The notes under the pieces: generated by a model
What the model saw: only the letters and a program-made list of their open reading frames with translations
Told to the model about the DNA's origin: nothing
Databases searched by the model: none
Shown here: positions 18,707 through 28,254 of the stretch, in pieces
Position numbering within the stretch: the stretch's first letter is position 1
How the letters are laid out: every line of letters starts with the position of its first letter
NCBI RefSeq assembly: GCF_009834785.1
Contig: NZ_WUYX01000069.1
Location: 145,697-209,696, forward strand
Reading direction: 5' to 3'
Length of the DNA stretch: 64,000 nucleotides
From: Natronorubrum halalkaliphilum
GTDB taxonomy: Archaea; Halobacteriota; Halobacteria; Halobacteriales; Natrialbaceae
Position numbers and translations under genes: made by a program

Positions 18707-18761
18707 AGCTGTTGGTGGTCGGGCGACTGACTTCAATCCGCCCGCTTTACGCCGCGGCCGA

Positions 18762-19928
18762 TCACTCCGTCGCGAACGTCACGGCGTCCTCGAGTTCGCG
18801 TGCGGTCTCGAGGAGGGCCTCGACGTCGGCGTTCTGATCGGCCGCCGACACCGTCACGTGCCCCATCTTCCGCCCCGGGCGCGCCTGCCGCTTGCCGTAC
18901 CAGTGAAGGTTCGCGTCGGGGGTCTCGAGGACGCGGTCGATATCGTGCAATTGGGCGTCCTGCGTCTCCTCGACGTCGGCCAGGAGGTTCGTCAACGCCG
19001 TCGGCGATCGGAGGGCAGTCGACCCCAGCGGCCATCCCAGCACCGCTCGCACGTGCTGTTCGAACTGCGAGCTCTGTGCCCCTTCGATCGTCCAGTGACC
19101 CGAATTGTGCGGACGCGGGGCGATCTCGTTGAGTAGAATTTCCTCCTCTGGCGTTTCGAACAGTTCGATCCCGTAGATCCCACGCCCGTCCATAACCTCG
19201 AGGACATCGCGCGCGACCTCGTAGGCGCGCTCCGTCGCGGCCTCGCTCGAGCGGGCGGGCACGATCGTCTCCCGCAGGATCTCGTCCTCGTGGATGTTCT
19301 CCCCCAGCGGGAAGGTCGCGACCTCGTCCGCTCCCTTGACGGCGATCACCGAGACCTCGCGTTCGAACTCGACGAAGGCTTCGACCATCGCGGGGCCGGC
19401 GACCGACTCGAGGGCGGCCTCGGCGTCGACTTTCGACTCGACGGGGACGTTGCCCCGGCCGTCGTAGCCGCCGGTCCGGGCCTTGAGCATCACCGGCGCG
19501 CCGTAGTCGTCGATGGCGTCGCGAATATCGTCGGCGTCGTCGACCGCGCGGAACGGCGGGACCGGGATGCCAGCGGCCTCGAGTTCGCGTTTCTGGACGA
19601 GTTTGTCGTGGATCGTCCGCAGCGTCGACGGCTTCGGGTGGACCGGCGTGCCCGAGTCCTCGCTAATGCGCTCGAGAACGTCCTGATCGGCGAGTTCGAT
19701 CTCGAACGTGAGAACGTCTGCGCGCGCGGCGAGTTCGCGGATCCCCGCCTCGTCGTCGAAATCGGCGACGATCTGGTCGCGAACGACCGGTGCAGCCGGG
19801 CAGTCCGGCGTCGGATCGAGGACGATGATTTCGACGCCGAGCGGCGAGGCCGCCTCGGCGAGCATCCGACCGAGCTGTCCGCCGCCGACGACCCCGAGCG
19901 TCGGGCCTGGCGTCCGTAGCGTTGTCAT
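18762..19928 (-). CDS. purK: 5-(carboxyamino)imidazole ribonucleotide synthase
   Basis: 388-residue ATP-grasp enzyme. TLGVVGGGQLGRMLAEAA is the N-terminal Rossmann-like signature; KARTGGYDGRGN is the glycine-rich ATP-grasp loop; EIAPRPHNSGHWTIEGAQ is the C-terminal family motif. It carboxylates AIR with bicarbonate and ATP, making the substrate of PurE encoded next. The ATG at 19928 has a TATA box 24-32 bp upstream. Confidence 0.95.
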   Translation of the reverse strand: MTTLRTPGPTLGVVGGGQLGRMLAEAASPLGVEIIVLDPTPDCPAAPVVRDQIVADFDDEAGIRELAARADVLTFEIELADQDVLERISEDSGTPVHPKPSTLRTIHDKLVQKRELEAAGIPVPPFRAVDDADDIRDAIDDYGAPVMLKARTGGYDGRGNVPVESKVDAEAALESVAGPAMVEAFVEFEREVSVIAVKGADEVATFPLGENIHEDEILRETIVPARSSEAATERAYEVARDVLEVMDGRGIYGIELFETPEEEILLNEIAPRPHNSGHWTIEGAQSSQFEQHVRAVLGWPLGSTALRSPTALTNLLADVEETQDAQLHDIDRVLETPDANLHWYGKRQARPGRKMGHVTVSAADQNADVEALLETARELEDAVTFATE

Positions 19929-19951
19929 TGCGCGCCGGTTGTTCTCGCCCG

Positions 19952-19960
19952 CGCATAAGG
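19952..19960 (-). promoter_or_regulatory. TATA box of purK-purE
   Basis: CCTTATGCG on the minus strand, 24-32 bp before the purK ATG, predicting a leaderless or near-leaderless transcript. Confidence 0.6.
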
Positions 19961-20160
19961 ATTACTTACCGAGACGTCCATCGAACTCGAGGCGAAACCA
20001 GGTGCCAGGTGCCGCCGTCGCCGCGATCGGAATCGTGACGGCGATGACGACGGCACAGCTACGAACGAACGTAACCGCTGCCGGTGAACCCGACATCAGT
20101 GACGCCGCGTTCCTCGCCGAGAACGGTACCTCTTTTACTCACCCTCTCCACCGCTGGCAT

Positions 20161-20586
20161 ATGACCACGCTCGGACTGGTGGTCGCGGAGTTCAACCGTC
20201 CGATCACCGAGCAAATGGAGCAGGAAGCACTCGAGGCAGCGCAATCAGCGGGTGCCGAGGTGTACGAGACGGTCACCGTTCCGGGCGTGTACGACGCGCC
20301 CCTCGCGGCGGACCGACTCGCCCGACTCGAGGCCGTCGACGCCGTAGCCGTCATCGGGACCGTCATCACCGGCGATACGGATCACGATCAGGTGATTACA
20401 GACGCAGCCGCACAGCGGCTGTCCGACGTCAGTCTCGAGCGTGATACACCCGTTACACTCGGCGTGACGGGTCCCGGCATGTCCGCCGCCGAATCGCGCG
20501 AACGCGTCGAGAACGCGGCGAAAGCCGTCGACGGCGCGCTCGACCTCGTCGATCAACTGCCCGACCCCGATCCGCACTCAGCGTAA
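20161..20586 (+). CDS. ribH: 6,7-dimethyl-8-ribityllumazine synthase
   Basis: 141 residues from ATG 20161. LGLVVAEFNRPITEQM, the TVPGVYDAPLAADRLA segment (PGxxE/D substrate loop) and AVIGTVITGDTDHDQVI with the catalytic His mark lumazine synthase of the archaeal type. It condenses the ribityl-uracil amine with dihydroxybutanone phosphate in riboflavin synthesis. An open frame extends upstream to 19708 but is antisense to purK. A TTTTACT element at about 20133-20139 is well placed as a TATA box. The next gene starts 2 bp after its stop. Confidence 0.93.
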   Translation: MTTLGLVVAEFNRPITEQMEQEALEAAQSAGAEVYETVTVPGVYDAPLAADRLARLEAVDAVAVIGTVITGDTDHDQVITDAAAQRLSDVSLERDTPVTLGVTGPGMSAAESRERVENAAKAVDGALDLVDQLPDPDPHSA

Positions 20587-20588
20587 CA

Positions 20589-21737
20589 ATGTCCATGGAA
20601 TTCACCGACCGCTTGACCCGAGTCGAACCGTCCGCAACGCTTGCAATTTCTGCACTTGCCACTGAACTCGAGAACGACGGCGCCGACGTCGTCGACCTCT
20701 CCGTCGGCGAACCCGACTTCCCGACGCCCCAGAACATCGTCGACGCCGGCCAGGAGGCCATGGACGCCGGCCATACGGGCTACACGACCTCCGCCGGCAT
20801 CCTCGATCTCCGCGAGGCGATCTCGGACAAGTTGGCCGACGACGGCCTCGATCACGGTCCCGATGAGATCATCGTCACGCCCGGCGCGAAGCAGGCGCTG
20901 TACGAGATCGTCCAAGCGCTGATCGGCGAGGGCGACGAGGTCGCGCTGCTCGACCCCGCCTGGGTCTCCTACGAAGCCATGGTGAAGATGGCCGGCGGCG
21001 ACCTGACTCGCGTCGACCTCTCCGATTCCGACTTCCAGCTCGAGCCGGCTCTCGACGACCTCGAAGCCGCCGTCTCCGACGAAACGAAGCTGTTGGTCGT
21101 CAACTCCCCGTCGAACCCGACCGGCGCAGTCTACTCCGACGCGGCCCTCGAAGGCGTCCGCGACCTCGCCGTCGAGCACGACATCACCGTCATCTCCGAC
21201 GAGATCTACAAGGAGATCACCTACGGCGTCGAGCCGACGAGTCTGGGCACCCTCGAGGGGATGGCCGACCGCACGATCACGGTCAACGGCTTCTCCAAGG
21301 CCTACTCGATGACCGGCTGGCGGCTGGGCTACTTCGCCGGCCCCGAGGACCTGATCGACCAGGCCGGCAAACTCCACAGCCACTCCGTCTCCTCGGCCGT
21401 CAACTTCGTCCAGCACGCCGGGATCGAGGCGCTCGAGAACACCGACGACGCGGTCGCAGAGATGACGGACGCGTTCGCCGAGCGCCGCGAGTTGGTCGTC
21501 GATCTGCTCGAGGACCACGACGTCGACGTCGCCGTCCCCGACGGGGCGTTCTACATGATGCTTCCCGTTGCAGACGACGATCAGGAATGGTGTGAGGGTG
21601 CGATCGAAGACGCCCACGTCGCCACGGTGCCGGGCAGCGCGTTCGGCACCCCCGGCTACGCGCGGATTTCCTACGCCGCAAGCGAGGAGCGACTCGAGGA
21701 AGGGATCGAGCGACTGACCGAAGAAGGGTATCTCTAA
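20589..21737 (+). CDS. PLP-dependent class I/II aminotransferase
   Basis: 382 residues, fold type I aminotransferase of the AspC/AspB-like group. VGEPDFPTPQNIVDA begins the substrate domain; SPSNPTGAVYS holds the cofactor-contacting Asn/Pro; the PLP lysine is K237 in NGFSKAYSMTGWRLGYF; the carboxylate-binding Arg is in GYARISYA near the C-terminus. Likely an aspartate or aromatic aminotransferase; substrate cannot be fixed from motifs. Separated from ribH by 2 bp, so the two are one operon. Starts at ATG 20589 with a second ATG two codons on. Confidence 0.92.
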   Translation: MSMEFTDRLTRVEPSATLAISALATELENDGADVVDLSVGEPDFPTPQNIVDAGQEAMDAGHTGYTTSAGILDLREAISDKLADDGLDHGPDEIIVTPGAKQALYEIVQALIGEGDEVALLDPAWVSYEAMVKMAGGDLTRVDLSDSDFQLEPALDDLEAAVSDETKLLVVNSPSNPTGAVYSDAALEGVRDLAVEHDITVISDEIYKEITYGVEPTSLGTLEGMADRTITVNGFSKAYSMTGWRLGYFAGPEDLIDQAGKLHSHSVSSAVNFVQHAGIEALENTDDAVAEMTDAFAERRELVVDLLEDHDVDVAVPDGAFYMMLPVADDDQEWCEGAIEDAHVATVPGSAFGTPGYARISYAASEERLEEGIERLTEEGYL

Positions 21738-21949
21738 GACGGACTGCTGTAGTCAGTACCGGCGACTGCGAGCAATTGCGGCCGCTTTGACAACCACAGC
21801 AGACCGTATCCATCCCTGCACGGTAGGCGTCGCCGTCGGATGCCTTTCTAACGATTTACTCGCGATGGAACCGACACCGATAGCCTCGAGTCACACCGCT
21901 CGCAATGATCTGCCTCGAATTTATCCGGGATAGCGGGGCCACTCTCTTC

Positions 21950-22696
21950 ATGGACTGCCCTACGTGTGGCAAAACGCTGCAGACGGAGCAGGGGATGCGA
22001 CAGCATCATACGAAGGTACACGACGAGTCACTCCCGAATCGGACGTGTAAGGGGTGTGAATCCGAGTTCTACGACTCAAAAGCACGCCGAAGATTCTGTG
22101 AGGAATGCAATCCAAACGCCGGCGAGCACAACGGCAACTGGAAAGGTGGGAAAGAATCAGCGGCGTGTGAACGCTGTGGGTCGAACTTCACTTACTATCC
22201 ATCGGACAAACCAGGCGTCTACTGTTCAAATTGTGTTACAGACACAGACACGTTTCTCGGAACACCCTATTATGAATACCATGACATCAATCGAGTGAAA
22301 AGGGTTTGCGAGTGGTGTGGCCGAATTTCAACCGTTCTCGAGTCCAGAGCAAAACGAGAACCTGTTCGATTCTGCAGCCAAAACTGTCTCAGCCACTGGT
22401 TATCCGATCAATGGGAGGATGCTGATAACGTATACAATGGGCGGTGGAGAGAAATAAAACGAAAAGCCTTGAAACGAGATGATCATACCTGCCAACACTG
22501 TGGTATTTCTCGTGAAGAGATCGGACACGAACCGGATGTACACCACATCAGGCCTGTACGGGAGTTCAACGACCCACAACTTGCACACACTCTCGATAAT
22601 GTCATCTGTCTTTGCCGGAGTTGCCACCGGTACGCTGAAATTGAGGCAATCGACGAACTCACTCCCTCATCTTCGGCGGTAAACAATAACTCATAA
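21950..22696 (+). CDS. Zinc-ribbon/C2H2 HNH endonuclease
   Basis: About 248 residues. It begins with a C2H2-like finger (CPTCGKTLQTEQGMRQHH), followed by several CxxC ribbons, and ends in an HNH nuclease: CQHCGISREEIG, then DVHHIRPVREF, DNVICLC and CHRYAE, giving the paired CxxC zinc knuckle and the H-N-H catalytic set. An open frame begins at 21905, but related haloarchaeal nucleases start at MDCPTCGK. AT content and codon use (AAA, GAA, ATA, AAT) differ from neighbours, suggesting acquired DNA. It ends 33 bp before tRNA-Gln, a common integration neighbourhood. Resembles homing-type or phage-associated nucleases. Confidence 0.85.
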   Translation: MDCPTCGKTLQTEQGMRQHHTKVHDESLPNRTCKGCESEFYDSKARRRFCEECNPNAGEHNGNWKGGKESAACERCGSNFTYYPSDKPGVYCSNCVTDTDTFLGTPYYEYHDINRVKRVCEWCGRISTVLESRAKREPVRFCSQNCLSHWLSDQWEDADNVYNGRWREIKRKALKRDDHTCQHCGISREEIGHEPDVHHIRPVREFNDPQLAHTLDNVICLCRSCHRYAEIEAIDELTPSSSAVNNNS

Positions 22697-22729
22697 GCCG
22701 TTCTATTGCCAACACGGAATTGAAGATGA

Positions 22730-22802
22730 AGTTCCGTGGTGTAGTGGCCAATCATATGGGCCTTTGGAGCCCATGACGGCGGTTCGAATCCGCCCGGAAC
22801 TA
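22730..22802 (+). tRNA. tRNA-Gln (anticodon TTG)
   Basis: Acceptor arms AGTTCCG and CGGAACT pair over 7 bp with discriminator A at 22802. The anticodon stem TGGGC/GCCCA encloses loop CTTTGGA, giving anticodon TTG (reads CAA). The T arm GGCGG-TTCGAAT-CCGCC is canonical. The D stem is weak (three pairs, one G-U) with an 11-nt loop. No encoded CCA. T5 at 22808-22812 is a likely terminator. An antisense frame here produces a well-known false protein motif. Confidence 0.95.
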
Positions 22803-23559
22803 TACTATTTTTGACGCTTTCACAGCTGTGGATTACTCTGATCGGCCGATATTGGCTAAAATCGCTCGAGGTGCTTTGTTGTCGCTGGATACGAGAACGA
22901 GTGTCCGACTGATTGCTGTATACGGGGACTCGAGTAGCGACGACTGATTCTCGAGTTACAGCCGTCCCATTCCGTCTTTTCCAGAACAGCCAGTCTGTCG
23001 ATATATCGGTCGTTGTTCGGTCTAACTGACCGATACTGAAGTAGGTGCTCTCGCTCGCAGGACAGAGATGGGCGACAGAACGACCACCGCTGCCGTCGGT
23101 GTTGGGCCCCTGGGAACGGTCGAACGGGACCACTGGCGACAGCCGCGGATCACCGAACCGACGACTCCGACGTGTCGCGGTGACGGCACTGCATCGACTG
23201 AAAACGCCGGAACCGAATCGGGCTTTTAGCGGGTTGGACATGCTGTGTATCGGTATCAACGCGGCGTGTCTGCCCGTCTCCGAACGGCTCTTCGAAGATA
23301 ATTGGGTTCCGACGATCGGGCGGCGCAGTGACTCTCGGTACAGCACCGCTCGATCGTCGTCAACGCGCCGGTCACCCACCCGCCGGAGGAGTTCGACGGC
23401 GGACGAGCAAGCGAGGGGAAGCAACCGGCGGCGGTTGCACCGGTACTGACCGAAGCAGCTCGTGGCAGAATGTGGATGTTTTCCCGGATGCAACCGACTT
23501 AGCCGCGCGATAAGTATGGGCCGCCGAACCCGACGGCGGAGTACAACACCGATCACCAA
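22803..23559. other. Gene-poor gap with an inverted repeat
   Basis: 757 bp between tRNA-Gln and the HTH_10 gene. The left 250 bp is AT-richer, like the HNH gene. TATCGGTC (23004-23011) and GACCGATA (23028-23035) form an 8-bp inverted repeat around a 16-bp spacer that itself repeats CGGTC. Open frames exist on both strands but none resembles a protein family. It may be decayed mobile DNA next to the tRNA. Confidence 0.5.
22808..22812 (+). terminator. Oligo-T terminator after tRNA-Gln
   Basis: TTTTT begins 6 bp after the tRNA discriminator base; archaeal RNA polymerase terminates on such T runs. Confidence 0.5.
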
Positions 23560-24222
23560 ATGGGATTTATCACAGAAATCCACCTCGTTCACGACGACCT
23601 CCCGCTCGTGCCGACGATCGAGCGCCGTTCGGACGTGACGTTCAGGTACGAATACGGAGCGACGAGCGGCGGGCGACGCCTGCAGTTCGTCTCCGCGCTC
23701 GGCGGCGACGCCGAGACGCTCGAGCGGACGATACGCGCCGATCCAACCGTCTCGAACCCGACCCGCATCGCCGCGTTCGAGAACCGAGTGATCTACCGCG
23801 TCGACATCGACACTGATCTCGAGATCGTCCCCGGTCGGTGTGTCGAGGCCGGGTTGTTCATCTTCACGCTCAGGAGCGCCGACTGGGGCTGGGTCGCACG
23901 CGTGTACGTCCCCGATCGCGACGTGTTGTCCGCGTTTCGGGCCCGCTGTCGCGACCACGACGTCTCGTTTCGCGTGACCCAGCTCTACGATTCGTCAGTG
24001 ACCGACGACCGGACCGACTTCCTGACCGCACAACAACGGGAAATCCTCACGATGGCGTACTACGCGGGTTACTTCGACATTCCTCGGGCGGCTACACAGG
24101 ACGATCTCGCCGAGCGACTCGACATTACGGATTCTGCGGTGTCCCAGCGGCTTCGACGGGCGATTTCGGAACTGGTGGCGGCGACGCTCGAGACCGATTG
24201 TACGCCGGATCGATACGGGTGA
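23560..24222 (+). CDS. HTH_10 family regulator (Bat-like HTH)
   Basis: 220 residues. The C-terminal ~60 (DFLTAQQREILTMAYYAGYFDIPRAATQDDLAERL through DSAVSQRLRRAISEL, in pieces) is the HTH_10 domain of bacterio-opsin-activator type regulators: the characteristic LT..Q.E.L..A...GYFD.PR signature is complete. The N-terminal ~150 residues match the beta-strand input domain often paired with it. It lacks PAS/GAF sensors, so it is a short-form regulator with unknown ligand. Next gene is the Tat-exported beta-helix protein at 24444, 221 bp on; it may be a target. Confidence 0.88.
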   Translation: MGFITEIHLVHDDLPLVPTIERRSDVTFRYEYGATSGGRRLQFVSALGGDAETLERTIRADPTVSNPTRIAAFENRVIYRVDIDTDLEIVPGRCVEAGLFIFTLRSADWGWVARVYVPDRDVLSAFRARCRDHDVSFRVTQLYDSSVTDDRTDFLTAQQREILTMAYYAGYFDIPRAATQDDLAERLDITDSAVSQRLRRAISELVAATLETDCTPDRYG

Positions 24223-24443
24223 GCGCGGCAGACGGTCTGGCCCGTATTGGTTTACGTGATGTCTCCGGATTATCGGAAACGAAACTCTCCGCGCTGGGTC
24301 GACACCTCGAACCGCGCGATCGGCACAGCAGTGGATCCGCGGCGGTCGTCTCGACTACCGTGGGGTGGACTTTACATTTAAAAGCTTGCTATCCGAATCC
24401 GTAGTTACTGAACCCCTTCATTACTCACAAGAAACGACTTTCA

Positions 24444-26099
24444 ATGTCGGAACGAATCGATATGCAGTGCTCGAATCGTCGCGGTTCTCGTCGTTCTCAG
24501 TCGACCGATAGGAGTGATGATCGATCATCTCACGACCTCGATAAATCGAACGCGGGGAGCCGTTCGAGACGCCGGTTCTTGCGGGGAACGGTGGCCGCGT
24601 GTGCCGCCGGGATGGGGGTGGCGGCGACCGCAAGCGCGTCCGCGAGCCCGTATGGACAGTACGACGACGAGTACGAGAACGTCGTCGACATCACGGACGC
24701 CGGTGCGGACAACACCGGACAGGAATCGATCACGCCGATTCTCGAGACGCTCCGTGCCGACGACACCCTCCTCGTGTTTCCCGAGGGACGATACTACATG
24801 GACGAGCAGTTCAGGTTCACTGGGTTCGAGAATGTCGGCCTCGTCGGCGAAAACGCGACGTTGGTCCCGGCGAACTTTCACGAATTCGACGGCCCGCAGT
24901 ACCGACTGTTCCGTCTCGGCGTGTCGTACAACCCCGGACGAACGCTTCGCTTCGGAGGATTCGATGTCGATCAGACGGCCCCAGAGACGGGAATCCGGAC
25001 GATCGAGGCGTACGTATCCGATCGACTCGAGGTTCGAGATATCACCGTCCGCGGCCAACACGACAGCGGGACGTGGGGTCCCGGACTGTTCAATATCACC
25101 GACCCCGACGGGGTGGGGATCGTCGAACGGTTCCGGGCACCAGATGGCGGTGCATGGATCGATAACACACCGAACGCCGGGAACCGGTGGCGTGGCCCTA
25201 TCGGAATCGAAGCAAACCAGAACCGTGGGACGCTCGAGTTCAGACGCTGTGCGCTCGGCGGGTTCCCGAACAACGGCCTCTATGCGGCCGGGGGCGACGG
25301 AACGGTCGTCGTCCACGGAGGACTCTACAAGAACAGTAACGGTGCGAACGTCCGCGTCGGGGGACAGGACAGCGAAATCCGGTGGCCGACCGTCGTCGTC
25401 GACGAGACGCGACCGGAGGACCGCTCTCAGCGCGGGATCCGAGTCGAGTCCGGCCGCAATATCGAGATCTACGGGGCCGCCGTCGAAAACACCTCCCCGA
25501 AACCCACCAGCCACGCGATTTCGCTGATGAACTCCTGTGAAAGTGCGCGTGTCGAAAACACTCGGATCCAACTGAGCGGATCGGATGTCAACCACGGGAT
25601 CGTGATCTCACCCGACTGCGGCGAAGCCGTGATCGTTGATACGTCGATCAACCACGAGACCGCGGGCGGCTACCCGCTGTGGATTCGCGACAGTGACAGA
25701 CCCGACCGAGTCCTCGCCGAGCACCTCACGATTTCGGGGCGAGCGGGTGACGGCGGCGGCTTCCGTGACGGGGTTCGGTGTGAGCGAGACAACTGTCGCT
25801 TCAGCCACGTGGACATCGATCAGCCCGGTCGCGACGGCGTCGAGCGAAACGCGATCGTCAATACGGGTTCGGATCTTACCGTCTATCGGAGCGAGTTACG
25901 GGCCAGCCAGTATCCGTACGTCGACCTCGGCTCAGACGCGCTCGTTCGGGATTCGGTGCTCGAGTCGTCGGGCGGCGACGAGGCCGTCTGTCTCTATCCC
26001 GCCGCCGAAAATCCGGCGTTCAAAAAGAATCGGTTGGTTGACGGCATCCGGAATCTCGGCGCCAGCGGCGTGACGACCTGGGAGAACAGCTACCAGTAG
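24444..26099 (+). CDS. Tat-exported right-handed beta-helix protein
   Basis: 551 residues. A long N-terminus with RRRFLRG at 42-48 followed by a hydrophobic stretch ending ATASASAS is a Tat signal. The mature protein begins like a pectate-lyase-fold domain (VVDITDAGADNTGQESI, the polygalacturonase/tail-spike-type opening) and continues with repeating ~22-residue coils with DITV, NGLYAAGG, GIRVE, HGIVIS and DGVRCE rungs. No catalytic triad can be assigned. It probably binds or cleaves polysaccharide outside the cell; it opens the surface-glycan region. TTTACATTTAAAA at 24371-24383 is a plausible promoter. Confidence 0.85.
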   Translation: MSERIDMQCSNRRGSRRSQSTDRSDDRSSHDLDKSNAGSRSRRRFLRGTVAACAAGMGVAATASASASPYGQYDDEYENVVDITDAGADNTGQESITPILETLRADDTLLVFPEGRYYMDEQFRFTGFENVGLVGENATLVPANFHEFDGPQYRLFRLGVSYNPGRTLRFGGFDVDQTAPETGIRTIEAYVSDRLEVRDITVRGQHDSGTWGPGLFNITDPDGVGIVERFRAPDGGAWIDNTPNAGNRWRGPIGIEANQNRGTLEFRRCALGGFPNNGLYAAGGDGTVVVHGGLYKNSNGANVRVGGQDSEIRWPTVVVDETRPEDRSQRGIRVESGRNIEIYGAAVENTSPKPTSHAISLMNSCESARVENTRIQLSGSDVNHGIVISPDCGEAVIVDTSINHETAGGYPLWIRDSDRPDRVLAEHLTISGRAGDGGGFRDGVRCERDNCRFSHVDIDQPGRDGVERNAIVNTGSDLTVYRSELRASQYPYVDLGSDALVRDSVLESSGGDEAVCLYPAAENPAFKKNRLVDGIRNLGASGVTTWENSYQ

Positions 26100-26268
26100 C
26101 TCCGGTCGCCACAGAACCGGGTACCGCGGCGTTTAACACCCGTATAATAACGTCTTGCTCGCGCCACCGGTACGATACTGTGAGTCCGTCGGATGCCCTC
26201 CGAGCGGTAGCGTTGGCAGCGAGGATCGCCGACCGTTGGCTCGAGTTCGACTCCTCTCGGGTGAGACC

Positions 26269-27891
26269 GTGAACAGGAGCCTCGCGAGCGGGGTAGCGTC
26301 GGTCGTCAGTGCGAAGGTCGTCGTACTCGTCCTCACTCTCCTCTCGACGCCGCTTTTGTACCGGTTTCTCGGCGCGTCGGCGGTCGGCGAGTACGCGTTC
26401 TTGCTGTCGATCTTTGCCATCTACATGATCTTCGTCAGCTCCGGCATCACCGACGGGGTCCGGAAGTATCTCGCCGAGGACCGCTCTGTGGCGACCTGGA
26501 GCGAACACGTCGTCGGCTTCTATCTCCGATTGGCGATCGCACTCGCGGTCGTCGGCGGTTTGGGGCTCGTCCTCGCCGCCGAGAGTGGACTCGTCGCGCT
26601 CGCGTTCGGCGACGAGTTGACGCGCTACTTCTACGTCCTCGCCGCGCTCGTGGTCACGGCCCAGTTTCGCGACTTCGCTCGGAAGACGCTCATGGGTTTT
26701 GGCCTCGAGCGCTACTCGGAGCCGCTGAAGATCCTCGACAAGGTCGGCTTTGTCGCGGTCGCGATCCCGCTGGTCTACCTGGGTTTCGGCGTGACAGGTG
26801 CGCTCGCCGGCCACCTGATCGCGAGCGTGCTCGTGGCCGGCGTCGGACTGGCCCTCGTCCATCGAAAGCTCTCGTTAGCGTGCGTGTTCAGCCGTCCGGC
26901 GGATCGGTTCCCGCGGACGGAGATGCTTACGTTCAACACGATGAGCATCCTCCTCGTGTTCCTGCTGATGTCGCTCTATCACATCGACATCGTGATGCTC
27001 CAGCAGTTCAGGGAGAGTTCGGACGTCGGCAACTACCGAGCCGCACTCCAACTCGCCGAGTTCCTCTGGTTCGTCCCGCTGGCGATTCAGACCGTTTTCG
27101 TCCACTCGACGTCGGAGCTGTGGTCCCAGAACCGCCATCGCGAGATTTCGGAGCTCGCCTCCCGAACCACGCGGTACACGTTCCTGCTGACGGCAGTTAT
27201 GGCGGTCGGTCTCGCAGCGTTGGCCGACGTCGCCGTGCCGCTGTACTTCGGCACCGAGTTCGAACCGGCGATCGAACCGTTGTTGTTGTTGCTCCCGGGA
27301 GCACTCGGGTTCGCACTCGCGCGGCCGATTCTGGCTGTTTCACAGGGTGAAGGAACGCTCCGGTATCCGGTCGCGGCTACCGGCGGCGCGGCGGCGATCA
27401 ATCTCGCTCTTAACGCCGTTCTCATTCCGCGCTACGGAATGCACGGCGCCGCTATCGCGACCAGCGTCGGCTACGGAACGATGTTCGTTCTGCACTGCTG
27501 GAGTGCCAGACGCGTCGGCTTCGACCCGCTTACCGATGCGCGGATCGGTCGGACGACGCTGACCGCCCTCCTAGCTGCCGTTCCCATCTTCACGCTGGCG
27601 ACCGCGGTTTCGAATCCGTGGCTCGCACTCGCCGTCGTCCCCCCACTCGGATTCGGACTCTTCCTCGCCTTCGCGCTCCTCGTCGGCGCGCTCGATCCGA
27701 CGGAACCGTTCGAACTGCTGTCGCTGTTTCCGGAGCCGATCGGTTCGAGGGCTGAAGCAATTCACGGTCGGCTCGAGGGACGGCTGAACGAAGGATCGGC
27801 CTGGAACTGGTACCAGCAACTGCTGTTCGTCGCCGGCGTTTCCCTGTTCGTGTCGGGGCTTGCACTGGGTGTACTCGATCCTGGTGTGTGA
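26269..27891 (+). CDS. Polysaccharide flippase, Wzx/MATE-like
   Basis: 540 residues with about 14 membrane helices. The opening SLASGVASVVSAKVVVLVLT and RFLGASAVGEYAFLLSIFAI match oligosaccharide flippase (PF01943/PF13440) N-termini; PILAVSQGEGTLRYPV and NAVLIPRYGMHGAAIAT are the conserved second-half features. It likely moves lipid-linked glycan across the membrane. The frame is open from TTG 26155, but GTG 26269 is preferred because it leaves a normal short N-terminus ahead of helix 1. Downstream genes run convergently, so it appears monocistronic or paired with 24444. Confidence 0.88.
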   Translation: MNRSLASGVASVVSAKVVVLVLTLLSTPLLYRFLGASAVGEYAFLLSIFAIYMIFVSSGITDGVRKYLAEDRSVATWSEHVVGFYLRLAIALAVVGGLGLVLAAESGLVALAFGDELTRYFYVLAALVVTAQFRDFARKTLMGFGLERYSEPLKILDKVGFVAVAIPLVYLGFGVTGALAGHLIASVLVAGVGLALVHRKLSLACVFSRPADRFPRTEMLTFNTMSILLVFLLMSLYHIDIVMLQQFRESSDVGNYRAALQLAEFLWFVPLAIQTVFVHSTSELWSQNRHREISELASRTTRYTFLLTAVMAVGLAALADVAVPLYFGTEFEPAIEPLLLLLPGALGFALARPILAVSQGEGTLRYPVAATGGAAAINLALNAVLIPRYGMHGAAIATSVGYGTMFVLHCWSARRVGFDPLTDARIGRTTLTALLAAVPIFTLATAVSNPWLALAVVPPLGFGLFLAFALLVGALDPTEPFELLSLFPEPIGSRAEAIHGRLEGRLNEGSAWNWYQQLLFVAGVSLFVSGLALGVLDPGV

Positions 27892-28254
27892 ATCGCCTCG
27901 GGGTCAAGCCTCAGGATTCGCCTCGGCCGCCCGTAAAGCGTTGCTCCGTGAGCAAAACGAGGCCGGGGATTCCGAGCGTCGGCCCCCGCTACTGAAAGAC
28001 GGTGTCTTCTCTGTTGCGATCGGCCTCTTCGAACCGAAAATGGGTTATCCACACCGGAAACGCAATCGGTCGAGTGTACGTTGTCTCCCGTGTGACCTCC
28101 TCCTCGCCGTGAACGGAGAAGGCGGTCGGGCACAACCCGACGACGGCGAAGTGCATCTTGTGCCCGCTCTCTCGTATCCGCTCACTTGCAGCGGCGGCTT
28201 CGACGCGCTGAAGACGAAACGGTGACCGGCGTACCGACCCACGAAACCCCGTAG
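27892..28254. other. Convergent intergenic region
   Basis: 363 bp between the flippase (plus) and the GT2 gene at 28255 (minus). Open frames on both strands are unremarkable in composition and match nothing I recognise. No T-run terminator or RNA is evident. Confidence 0.4.

Noticed and set aside
22483-23958. 491-residue minus-strand frame containing a GGFEPPSWAPKAH-like stretch
   Set aside because: That peptide is a known false translation of tRNA antisense DNA; the frame is antisense to tRNA-Gln, the HNH gene and the HTH_10 gene.
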